33,942 nucleotides of DNA. It comes from Chloroflexota bacterium. GTDB lineage: Bacteria > Chloroflexota > Anaerolineae > Promineifilales > Promineifilaceae. Of this stretch, positions 17,284 to 24,061 are shown in pieces (positions within the stretch are counted from its first letter, which is position 1; each line of letters opens with the position of its first letter). Position numbers and translations under genes: made by a program. The notes under the pieces are model-generated. The model saw only the letters and a list, made by a program, of their open reading frames with translations, was not told where the DNA came from and did no database searches. The DNA is taken from NCBI GenBank assembly GCA_024277135.1, contig JAJRVV010000189.1, positions 1 through 33,942 of the forward strand, read 5' to 3'.

Positions 17284-18540
17284 ATGGAGATGAGTGATGT
17301 TCTGGCCATAATTATGGGTGGCGGCACTGGCAGCCGATTATATCCATTGACCCGTGAGCGATCCAAACCGGCCGTGCCTCTGGCCGGCAAATACCGGCTC
17401 ATAGATATCCCCATGAGCAACTGCTTCCACGCTGGCATAGATAAAATCGCCATTTTGACCCAATTCAACTCCGTTTCCCTCCATCGCCACATTTACAGCA
17501 CCTACACCCGCGATGTGTTCAGCCAGGGCTGGGTGCAAATTTGGGCCGCCGAACAGACGCCGCGCAGCAAAGATTGGTACCAGGGCACGGCCGACGCCGT
17601 GCGCAAACAAATCGTCGAAATTCGGGAAGCAGGCACAAAATACACCCTGGTTTTGGCCGGCGATCACCTGTATCGTATGGATTATCGCCAATTTGTGCAG
17701 CATCACATCGAAACGGAGGCGGACGTTACTGTAGCCGTGCTGCCGGTGGGCGAGGAAGACGCCTCTGGTTTTGGTATTTTGAAATTAGACTCGTCAAGCG
17801 AGATCGTCCGTTTTACCGAAAAACCGAAAACGGCCGCAGCCCTGGCCGACCTGAAAAGCAGAGACGACCCCGACAAACCATTCATGGCTTCGATGGGCAT
17901 CTATGTATTTGAGACCCGCATCTTGTTTGAACTGCTGGCCGCTTCCGGGGACGATTTTGGCGGCGACATTATTCCGGCCGCGATTGGGAAACAGCGGGTG
18001 ATGGGATACGTGTTTGACGGGTATTGGGAGGACATCGGCACCATCAGGCGGTTTTATCAGGTGAATCTGGAAATGGCGCTGCCCGACGCCCCCTTTGATT
18101 TTTACAGTCCTGACTGCCCTATTTACACCCATGCCCGTTTTTTGCCGGCGTCAGAAGTGCATGGCTCACAATTACACAACGTGCTGTTGACGGATGGCTG
18201 CCGCCTTTACCGGACAAAGGCGACCAATTGCGTCATCGGGCTGCGCACCATCATTTTCGACAACACTGAGTTGAAGGCGACGATTGTTATGGGGGCGGAT
18301 TTTTATGAAACGGAGGCGGAGAAGGCGGAAAACCGGCGGTTGGGACGGCCGGATATGGGGATTGGCGCCGGTTCACGAATTGAAGGGGCCATCATTGACA
18401 AAAATGCGCGGATTGGCCGGGATGTGGTGATTCGGGCGCGGCCGGATCGGGAGGATGTGTCGGGGGAAGCGTGGGTGTCGCGGGAGGGCATCGTCATCGT
18501 TCCCAAAAATGCCATTATCCCTGATGGGACGGTGATTTAG
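17284..18540 (+). CDS. glgC: Glucose-1-phosphate adenylyltransferase (ADP-glucose pyrophosphorylase)
   Basis: GlgC makes ADP-glucose and PPi from glucose-1-phosphate and ATP, the committed step of glycogen synthesis. The N-terminal nucleotidyltransferase domain shows GGGTGSRLYPLTRERSKPAVPLAGKYRLIDIPMSN, AGDHLYRMDY with the metal-binding aspartate, and FTEKPK for glucose-1-phosphate binding. The C-terminal part is a left-handed beta-helix (GCRLYRTKATNCVIGLRTII, GAGSRIEGAIIDKNARIG). The KPAVPLAGKYRLIDIPMSNC wording and the C-terminal YETEAEK region resemble cyanobacterial and plant enzymes more than E. coli GlgC. Length (about 418) is normal. The start is uncertain: ATGs at 17254, 17272, 17284 and 17290 are in frame. 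No other glycogen gene is in the window. Confidence 0.95.
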   Translation: MEMSDVLAIIMGGGTGSRLYPLTRERSKPAVPLAGKYRLIDIPMSNCFHAGIDKIAILTQFNSVSLHRHIYSTYTRDVFSQGWVQIWAAEQTPRSKDWYQGTADAVRKQIVEIREAGTKYTLVLAGDHLYRMDYRQFVQHHIETEADVTVAVLPVGEEDASGFGILKLDSSSEIVRFTEKPKTAAALADLKSRDDPDKPFMASMGIYVFETRILFELLAASGDDFGGDIIPAAIGKQRVMGYVFDGYWEDIGTIRRFYQVNLEMALPDAPFDFYSPDCPIYTHARFLPASEVHGSQLHNVLLTDGCRLYRTKATNCVIGLRTIIFDNTELKATIVMGADFYETEAEKAENRRLGRPDMGIGAGSRIEGAIIDKNARIGRDVVIRARPDREDVSGEAWVSREGIVIVPKNAIIPDGTVI

Positions 18541-18810
18541 CTACCCCTCGTTTTTCAGGAAATCGGCCGCGGCTTCGGGGGTGTGGAACACCTTGTCCAG
18601 GTGAGCGTACACATTGAGCCGCTTTTTTTTGCTGTTGATCAGAGCCGGAAACCAGCCATGATCCTCAATCGGGGGATGGACGGCCGCATAAAAACGGCCG
18701 TTCTTGAGCCGGGGAAACTGCCAGATAATCCAGGTGTACAGGTCAGCGAATGTGAATTTTGTCGGTTTGTCGGTATTCAAGCCAATGTCGGCAACTGTTT
18801 TCTTGCTCAT
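18541..18810 (-). CDS. Small hypothetical protein
   Basis: I do not recognise this 89-residue protein. It has an aromatic-rich centre (FADLYTWIIWQFPRL, DHGWFPAL) and a basic KKKRLNVYAHLDK segment, with no signal or membrane helix. The start is well supported by GGAGGG about 4 bp upstream. Its stop abuts the glgC stop with no gap. It is the last gene of the minus-strand run from the aminotransferase, after a heptamer hairpin. Confidence 0.75.
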   Translation of the reverse strand: MSKKTVADIGLNTDKPTKFTFADLYTWIIWQFPRLKNGRFYAAVHPPIEDHGWFPALINSKKKRLNVYAHLDKVFHTPEAAADFLKNEG

Positions 18811-18826
18811 GATCCCTCCGTGTTGG

Positions 18827-18863
18827 GAGATTAGAGACTAGAGATTGACGCTCTCCAGTCTCT
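18827..18863. repeat. Heptamer hairpin array, unit GAGATTA/GAGACTA
   Basis: Three direct 7-bp units (GAGATTA, GAGACTA, GAGATTG) are followed by a reverse-complement arm CTCTCCAGTCTCT. The array can therefore fold back on itself. The same design recurs at 21888-21931. It fills the gap between the HAD gene stop and the 89-residue gene. Confidence 0.88.
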
Positions 18864-18867
18864 TGTT

Positions 18868-19563
18868 TTAGGAATGACTGTTCATCAAAATATCCACAAC
18901 GGCCGTCGTCTCCATCAAATTCGGCAGCAAATGGTCGGGCCGGTATCGGGCCAGCGTTTCCTCGGCGTGCCAACCACTGGCCACGGCGATGGCCGTCGCT
19001 TTACCGGCGCGGGCGCACAAAATATCGGCCGGGGTGTCGCCGATGATCGCCGTATTGTTACCCGTAAATGCCCGTCCAGTCAACTCTTTGGCCCGCTGCA
19101 TGGCGATGGGCGGCAGTTGGTTGCGATCCATGCCATCAGACCCATACGCCCCCACCCGGAAAAGCCCCGGATCAATCCCGGCTGTCGCCAATTTCAACGG
19201 TGCGGTGGCCTGGATATTGCCGGTAACCAACCCTAAAAGCACATCTTCTCGCTGATTGAGCCTGCGCAGAAGTTCCGGCGCTCCGGGACAGGGAACCATC
19301 TCTTTGGCGGGGAAAATGGCCCGGCCAAATTCACTCATATGCTCGTAAACGGCCGTCAATTTCTCTTTGATTTGCTGGGCGGGAATACCGACGGCCGTCA
19401 TCAAGTCGGTGATGATGCGCGGGTCCGTTTTGCCGCTCATGTGGTACTCGGCTATTGGCCCGGCGGTGCCGAAAACGGCCGCCAAAGCCGCCGTCAACGC
19501 CTCCCTGCCGGCGCCATGACTGCGAATCAGCGTGCCATCAATGTCGAAGAGCAAGAGTTTCAT
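18868..19563 (-). CDS. HAD-superfamily hydrolase (phosphoglycolate phosphatase-like)
   Basis: The 231-residue product has the HAD nucleophile motif LLLFDIDGTLI (Asp7, Asp9). A helical cap follows, then GLVTGNIQATAPLKL as motif II region and IIGDTPADILCARAGKATAIAVASGWH as motif IV. It fits the Gph/PgmB-like branch of small-molecule phosphatases. The cytoplasmic substrate is unknown. Its ATG overlaps the stop of the DHDPS-family gene (ATGA), so the two are translationally coupled and may act on the same pathway. A typical house-cleaning phosphatase role is an alternative. Confidence 0.88.
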   Translation of the reverse strand: MKLLLFDIDGTLIRSHGAGREALTAALAAVFGTAGPIAEYHMSGKTDPRIITDLMTAVGIPAQQIKEKLTAVYEHMSEFGRAIFPAKEMVPCPGAPELLRRLNQREDVLLGLVTGNIQATAPLKLATAGIDPGLFRVGAYGSDGMDRNQLPPIAMQRAKELTGRAFTGNNTAIIGDTPADILCARAGKATAIAVASGWHAEETLARYRPDHLLPNLMETTAVVDILMNSHS

Positions 19564-20465
19564 GACAACAACGGTTCCAATCGGGGCCAGATGTCTCCCT
19601 CCGGCATGGGGCGGGGCGGCGCGGCCGTTCCCACCGGCACGCCTCGTTCCGCCAAAATCCGTTTCACCGCGCCGATGCGGGGCAGCCCGGCTATCTGGTC
19701 GAGCAGTCGGTTGATGGTTTGATGCGCTTGCCGAGCCGCCGCCAACTCCCCCTGGCCGACGGCGCGGGTGAGGGCGACGAACGGTTCGGGCACGGCCGTA
19801 CTCAAGCCGCTGATCAACCCATCCGCGCCCATGGCCAGCGACCCCAGCGCGATCCGTTCGTTCCCGGCCAGCACCAGCGCCCGCTCCGGCGCGGCGGCGA
19901 TGAGTTGGCGCACCATTTGCGCGTCTGGACGGCTGGTTTTGACGCCGGCCAGCGTGGGCAGTTCCCGCCCCAGCCGGGCCAGCAGCGCCGGGCTGACGCC
20001 GTTGATTGCCATGTGCGGGATGTCGTAGAGTAGCAGCGGCGTTTCCGGCGCGGCGGCGGCCACGGCGTGGAAATACCCGGCCAGACTGTCATCGTCCATC
20101 CCGTAAAAGGTGGGGGTGATGGCCACGATGGCGTCTGCGTTGATTAGGGCGGCGTGTTGGGACAGAGCCTCGGCCGTATCCATCCGATTCGCCCCCACAT
20201 GCAGCAAAACCGGAACCCGCCCGGCTGCGGCCGTCAGCGCCGCTTCGTGCAAACGCATCCGCTCCGCCGCATCCAGCAAAATCCCCTCACCGGTGGTGCC
20301 GCCTACAAACAGCCCTTTCACCCCTTTGCCGACGAGGAAATCAACTAGGGTGGGCAGAACGGCCGCGTTCACCTGAACCCCATCCGCTGCCAACGGCGTC
20401 GCCATCGCCGGCGTCACCCCATGCCGCAGCGCTCGCTTCAATTCCCCAATCCGCTCACTCACCAT
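19560..20465 (-). CDS. DHDPS/N-acetylneuraminate lyase-family aldolase
   Basis: This protein of about 301 residues is a class I Schiff-base aldolase of the DapA family. It shows the GGTTGEG motif at 55-61, YDIP with the relay tyrosine Tyr147, and LAGVKTS with the Schiff-base lysine Lys176, plus a GADGLISGLS segment. Members include dihydrodipicolinate synthase, N-acetylneuraminate lyase and keto-deoxy-sugar or hydroxyproline-pathway lyases. The pathway member cannot be fixed. No dapB, dapD or dapF is adjacent, which argues against a plain lysine gene. It sits between a class III aminotransferase and a HAD phosphatase. The ATG at 20465 was chosen; a GTG one codon upstream lies inside an octamer repeat. 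Confidence 0.88.
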   Translation of the reverse strand: MVSERIGELKRALRHGVTPAMATPLAADGVQVNAAVLPTLVDFLVGKGVKGLFVGGTTGEGILLDAAERMRLHEAALTAAAGRVPVLLHVGANRMDTAEALSQHAALINADAIVAITPTFYGMDDDSLAGYFHAVAAAAPETPLLLYDIPHMAINGVSPALLARLGRELPTLAGVKTSRPDAQMVRQLIAAAPERALVLAGNERIALGSLAMGADGLISGLSTAVPEPFVALTRAVGQGELAAARQAHQTINRLLDQIAGLPRIGAVKRILAERGVPVGTAAPPRPMPEGDIWPRLEPLLS

Positions 20466-20497
20466 CACCTTGTCACCCCATCACCTTGTCACCTTGT
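20466..20497. repeat. Octamer tandem array, unit CACCTTGT
   Basis: Four contiguous 8-bp units are present: CACCTTGT, CACCCCAT, CACCTTGT, CACCTTGT. On the minus strand the array contains the last codons and TGA stop of the aminotransferase and abuts the ATG of the lyase gene. The intercistronic gap is therefore essentially repeat. A related array (CACCCTGT) lies at 23918-23953. Confidence 0.92.
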
Positions 20498-21820
20498 CAA
20501 AAACTCTCTTTCCGCCTGAGTCAACGCCGCTTCAAAAATGCCCAGCCCTTCCTCAACCAATGGGCGCGGAATGTTGAGCGGCGGCGTCATGCGGATGGCG
20601 TTACGGCCGCAGGGGATGAGCAGTAAGCCGGATTCAAAGGCGGTTTGGATGATGGCGTTGCGCAGATCAACGGCCGCCTCTTTGGTGTCCCGGTCTTTAA
20701 CAAACTCGATGCCGATCATCAAACCCCGGCCGCGCACCTGGCCGATGCTGGGATGGCGCGCCTCCATCTCGGCCAGCGCATCCATGATGAATTCGCCCGT
20801 TTCCGCCGCCTGCTGCATCACATTCTCTTTTTCGATCACTTTCAGCGTAGCCAGCGCCGCCGCCGCCGCCACCGGGTTGCCGCCAAAGGTGCTGCCGTGC
20901 GCACCCGGCCCCCAGGTCATCAGTTCCTGCTGGGCGATGATGCCGCCGATGGGCATGCCGCTGCCCACCCCTTTGGCAAAGCAGAGGATGTCCGGCTCGA
21001 CCCCTTCATGCTCAATCGCCCACCATTTGCCGGTACGGCCGCTGCCGCTTTGGATTTCGTCCGTGATGAGCAAGATGCCGTATTGGTCGCATAATTGGCG
21101 CAGGCGGGGGAAGAAGTTGGGCGCGGGCACGATGTAGCCGCCTTCGCCCTGGATCGGCTCCACCAAAATCCCGGCCACGTCGTCAGGGGAGATTAGGGTG
21201 CGGAACAGTTCGTTTTCCAGGTAGTTGATGACGCGGTCGCCATAATCTTCCCCATTTTCGGCGGTGAGGAGGGGGCGGTAAGGGTTGGGATAGGGGACGT
21301 GATACACTTTGACCCCGGTCTGGTAATGGGCGCGCTGCACGTTTTTGCTGGCGGTGAAGGAGAGAGAGCCGAGGGTACGGCCGTGAAACCCGCCTAGGAA
21401 GCCGATAAATTGGGAACGGCCGGTTTTATACATTGCCAGTTTGATGGCAGCCTCGACCGCTTCTGTGCCGGAATTGCCGAAATACAGCTTGGTGTCGGGC
21501 ATGGGGGCGATGGCTTGCAGCTTTTCCGCCAGTTCTACCGCCTGGGGATAGAAGAAATCGCTGAGGCAGATGTGCCAGAATTTATCCACCTGTTCCTGCA
21601 CGGCCGCCACCACCGCCGGGTGGCGATGCCCGACGTTGAGGACGGCCACCCCGGCCATAAAATCAATGTATCGTTTACCGTCTACGTCCCACAATTCCGA
21701 CCCTTGGGCGCGGTCCACCACCAGGGCATATTCGCGGGTGTAAGAGGGGGAGAGGCTGGCGATATCTCGATCGATGAGGGCACGGCCGTTTGGCCCCGCC
21801 CCGGACAGGCTAAACTTCAT
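20489..21820 (-). CDS. Class III PLP-dependent aminotransferase (GabT/ArgD-like)
   Basis: The 443-residue protein is a fold-type I, class III aminotransferase. It has GNSGTEAVEAAIKLA at 115-129, GFHGRT, EPIQGEGGY, DEIQSGSGRTG with the PLP-ring aspartate Asp254, and FAKGVGSGMPIGG with the PLP lysine Lys283. Relatives are 4-aminobutyrate, acetylornithine and other omega-aminotransferases, and specificity cannot be read safely. AAGGAG upstream supports the ATG. It heads a minus-strand run with a DapA-family lyase and a HAD phosphatase, so a small catabolic or biosynthetic pathway for an amino-sugar or hydroxy-amino acid is possible but unproven. Its stop codon lies inside an 8-bp repeat array. 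Confidence 0.93.
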   Translation of the reverse strand: MKFSLSGAGPNGRALIDRDIASLSPSYTREYALVVDRAQGSELWDVDGKRYIDFMAGVAVLNVGHRHPAVVAAVQEQVDKFWHICLSDFFYPQAVELAEKLQAIAPMPDTKLYFGNSGTEAVEAAIKLAMYKTGRSQFIGFLGGFHGRTLGSLSFTASKNVQRAHYQTGVKVYHVPYPNPYRPLLTAENGEDYGDRVINYLENELFRTLISPDDVAGILVEPIQGEGGYIVPAPNFFPRLRQLCDQYGILLITDEIQSGSGRTGKWWAIEHEGVEPDILCFAKGVGSGMPIGGIIAQQELMTWGPGAHGSTFGGNPVAAAAALATLKVIEKENVMQQAAETGEFIMDALAEMEARHPSIGQVRGRGLMIGIEFVKDRDTKEAAVDLRNAIIQTAFESGLLLIPCGRNAIRMTPPLNIPRPLVEEGLGIFEAALTQAEREFLTR

Positions 21821-21887
21821 TGTTAGACTCCTTGCAACAAGTGTTCAATGTTCGTAAGCGTTCGTTATTAACTTCACGATTTAATCG

Positions 21888-21931
21888 GAGATTGGAGACT
21901 GGAGATTAGAGATTAGCCAGTCTCTAGTCTC
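21888..21931. repeat. Heptamer hairpin array, unit GAGATTG/GAGACTG/GAGATTA
   Basis: Four direct 7-bp units (GAGATTG, GAGACTG, GAGATTA, GAGATTA) are followed by GCCAGTCTCTAGTCTC, whose reverse complement is again GAGACTA plus GAGACTG. This gives a fold-back structure like that at 18827-18863. It lies between clpS and the aminotransferase gene. Confidence 0.9.
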
Positions 21932-21986
21932 AAAATCGCCAACTTATTTGCGAACACTCACTCAGTATTCAGTCACGGACAACGGA

Positions 21987-22313
21987 CTATTCCGGTTCAA
22001 TGGTAAACATCAAAGGGTACCCTTCCAGACTGGCGGCAAAGTGCGCCTGTCCCACCCGTTTTTGCGCTTCGGCCAGCGGCAACGTCGCCACGTGCGCCTG
22101 GCCGTTGGTGTGGGCGACAAAAGCGATATGCTCAGACTCTAAAGGCGTCAGGCCAAAAAAGCGCTGCAAAGTGATGATGACGAAATCGAAAGGCGTGACA
22201 TCGTCGTTGTGAATGATCACCCGATAAAGCGGCTCCAGCATGGATTCCAGATGAGTGTCTTGCTTGCGCTCTGTTTCTTGCTCGGTATTAAGCAGCCAGT
22301 TTCGTTCAGACAT
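21987..22313 (-). CDS. clpS: ATP-dependent Clp protease adaptor ClpS
   Basis: ClpS delivers N-end-rule substrates to ClpA or ClpC with ClpP. The 108-residue product has the ClpS core: YRVIIHNDDVTPFDFV, with the conserved Asn36, Asp37 and Asp38 of the N-degron pocket, a helical LQRFFGLTPLESEHIAFVAHTNG segment with His68, and a C-terminal beta segment. The N-terminal flexible tail is rich in Glu/Thr. GGAAGGGA about 7 bp upstream supports the ATG. No clp gene is adjacent. It is divergent from the FW-Ig hydrolase gene. Confidence 0.95.
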   Translation of the reverse strand: MSERNWLLNTEQETERKQDTHLESMLEPLYRVIIHNDDVTPFDFVIITLQRFFGLTPLESEHIAFVAHTNGQAHVATLPLAEAQKRVGQAHFAASLEGYPLMFTIEPE

Positions 22314-22368
22314 ACAGTTCCCTTCCGGCTAATTCTACTCGAACATGGAAAATCGGCACAACTTCCCG

Positions 22369-22395
22369 TTGACATGATTTGCACTCTTTTATACC
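22369..22395 (+). promoter_or_regulatory. Weak candidate sigma-70 promoter
   Basis: TTGACA (22369-22374) and TATACC (22390-22395) are separated by 15 bp, shorter than the usual 16-18. They lie about 75 bp upstream of the GTG start of the FW-Ig/hydrolase gene. This is a pattern match only. Confidence 0.3.
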
Positions 22396-22468
22396 CTTTG
22401 AAAGAGGGGTAGAGCCAGGTTCTTGTGAACATTTTCGTTGTCCTTTGCCGCTTAAAAGGAGTAGACTT

Positions 22469-23905
22469 GTGACCAGCAACGGCCGTTTCCTAGAAGATGT
22501 GACTATTCCCGACGATACGCCCATAGAACTGGGAGTCGCTTTTACTAAAAGCTGGCGAGTGGAAAACAGCGGCGACGCCGCCTGGGGGCCGGATTTTCAT
22601 CTCGTCTTTACCCGTGGCACGATGATGACCGGCAGCGTCCGCCAACCCCTGCCAGAAATCGCGCCCGGCGAAACGGCAGTCCTCTCCCTGCCCATGACTG
22701 CCCCCACCCGGCCCGGCGCCTTTTTCTCCGAATTTCGGCTGCAAGATGGGGACGGCCGTTTCTTTGGCGAGTTGTTGTTCGTCCGCATTCAAGCCATCTC
22801 GCCGGAAACCCCGGCCAAGAGCAACGGCCGTTACCTGGCCGACATCACCATCCCCGACGGCAGTAAGCTCAAAACGGGCGAAACCTTCACCAAAACCTGG
22901 CTGGTGGAAAACAACGGCGACACCGCCTGGGGCGAAGGCTTCAAACTGGTACACATCGGCGGCGATCCGATGGGACAGACTACCAACTTTTCCCTGCCCG
23001 CCGCCGTGCCCGGCCAGCGCGTTAACATCTCCATTCCCATGACTGCCCCAACCCAAATGTGGCGCGTCATCAGCCGCTGGCGGATGCAGGACGAGCGCGG
23101 CCGTTTCTTCGGCCAGCATCTCTATGTGGATGTGTTTGTGGTGGAAGACAGCCAGCCGCCCACGCCGGGCGAATTCGATCCGGCGGCGTGGCGGAACACC
23201 ATTTGGGCCATCACCAGCATTTTTGAATCAGGCCGGCCGGAGGGGAATCCGGCCGCTTACCAGACGTTTGACGCCGGCATCATCAGCTACGGCAAGCACC
23301 AGGCCACGCTGGCTTCGGGCACGCTAAACCGGGTGGCGCTGGCTTATTTTGAGCGGAGCGACAGCCCCACCAGCCAGACGCTGCAAGCCGAATATGCGGC
23401 CCGTATCGCGCAAGGAGACGCCTCGCTGCGCCACGACGCCCGGCTGAAGGAACTGCTGCTGGCGGCGGCTGAGGAACCGGCCATGATGGAGGCGCAGGAC
23501 GTTGTTTTTGACGACCGCTTTTACCAACCGGCCGTCAATCAAGCCAAAGCGCATAATTTGCGGACGCCTTTGGCGCTGGCCTGCCTATACGACACCCAAA
23601 TCCAGGGCGGGCTGTTCATCCTTTTGCCTCGCGCGGTGGAGCGGTTGGGCGGAATCGTGGGCGAGGCCGGGACAGATGGCTTGATTGACGAAGCCGCATT
23701 CATCACCGCTTTTTTGGACGAGCGGGAAGCGCGGTTGTTGCGGCTGGCCGATCAATTTGAAGCTAACGGCAACACAGCCAACGCCCGGGCGCTGCGCATC
23801 TCCACATTTCGCGTCAAGGAGTACCGTAAACTGTTGCAAGCGGGCAACCTGGCGCTGGCGGGGACGCTCAACATTCGCGGACAAACGGTGGCAGGCGTAG
23901 CGTAA
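22469..23905 (+). CDS. Two FW/NBR1-type Ig domains plus lysozyme-fold (GH46-like) domain
   Basis: The 478-residue product has two Ig-like domains of the FW/NBR1 type (about 1-110 and 117-228). Each opens with NGR(F/Y)L-D-TIPD, carries FTK(S/T)W-VEN-GD-AWG, and ends with W/F-RMQD-GRFFG. A third domain (about 235-478) resembles chitosanase-type lysozyme-fold enzymes of GH46: IFESGRPEGNPAAYQTFDAGIISYGKHQ, then YQPAVNQAKAHNLRTPLALACLYDTQIQGG. Glu253 is a plausible acid. The GTG at 22469 was chosen because AAAAGGAG lies 7 bp upstream; the frame continues upstream without a better start. No signal peptide is visible, although Ig-plus-hydrolase proteins usually act outside the cell. The next gene has the same Ig type. 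Confidence 0.8.
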   Translation: MTSNGRFLEDVTIPDDTPIELGVAFTKSWRVENSGDAAWGPDFHLVFTRGTMMTGSVRQPLPEIAPGETAVLSLPMTAPTRPGAFFSEFRLQDGDGRFFGELLFVRIQAISPETPAKSNGRYLADITIPDGSKLKTGETFTKTWLVENNGDTAWGEGFKLVHIGGDPMGQTTNFSLPAAVPGQRVNISIPMTAPTQMWRVISRWRMQDERGRFFGQHLYVDVFVVEDSQPPTPGEFDPAAWRNTIWAITSIFESGRPEGNPAAYQTFDAGIISYGKHQATLASGTLNRVALAYFERSDSPTSQTLQAEYAARIAQGDASLRHDARLKELLLAAAEEPAMMEAQDVVFDDRFYQPAVNQAKAHNLRTPLALACLYDTQIQGGLFILLPRAVERLGGIVGEAGTDGLIDEAAFITAFLDEREARLLRLADQFEANGNTANARALRISTFRVKEYRKLLQAGNLALAGTLNIRGQTVAGVA

Positions 23906-23917
23906 AACGAAAAGCGT

Positions 23918-23953
23918 CACCCTGTCACCCTGTCACCCTGTTACCTTGTCACC
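23918..23953. repeat. Octamer tandem array, unit CACCCTGT
   Basis: Three perfect CACCCTGT units are followed by TACCTTGT and a partial CACC. This is the same unit type as at 20466-20497. It follows the stop of the FW-Ig/GH46-like gene directly. Confidence 0.93.
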
Positions 23954-23957
23954 GTTC

Positions 23958-24021
23958 AGACCTGACAGGTTTCTACCAGAGAGAGCGCCTATCAGAACGC
24001 CTCAAAAAACCTGTCAGGTCT
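23958..24021. repeat. Perfect 15-bp inverted repeat (AGACCTGACAGGTTT) with 34-bp loop
   Basis: Arms 23958-23972 and 24007-24021 are perfectly complementary. The element fills the gap between the two FW-Ig hydrolase genes, ahead of the GGAGGT ribosome site at 24052. It may weaken or separate their transcription, or bind a protein. Confidence 0.9.
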
Positions 24022-24061
24022 TGAGGGAGTGAACGCTTACTCACCTTAATCGGAGGTCAAC

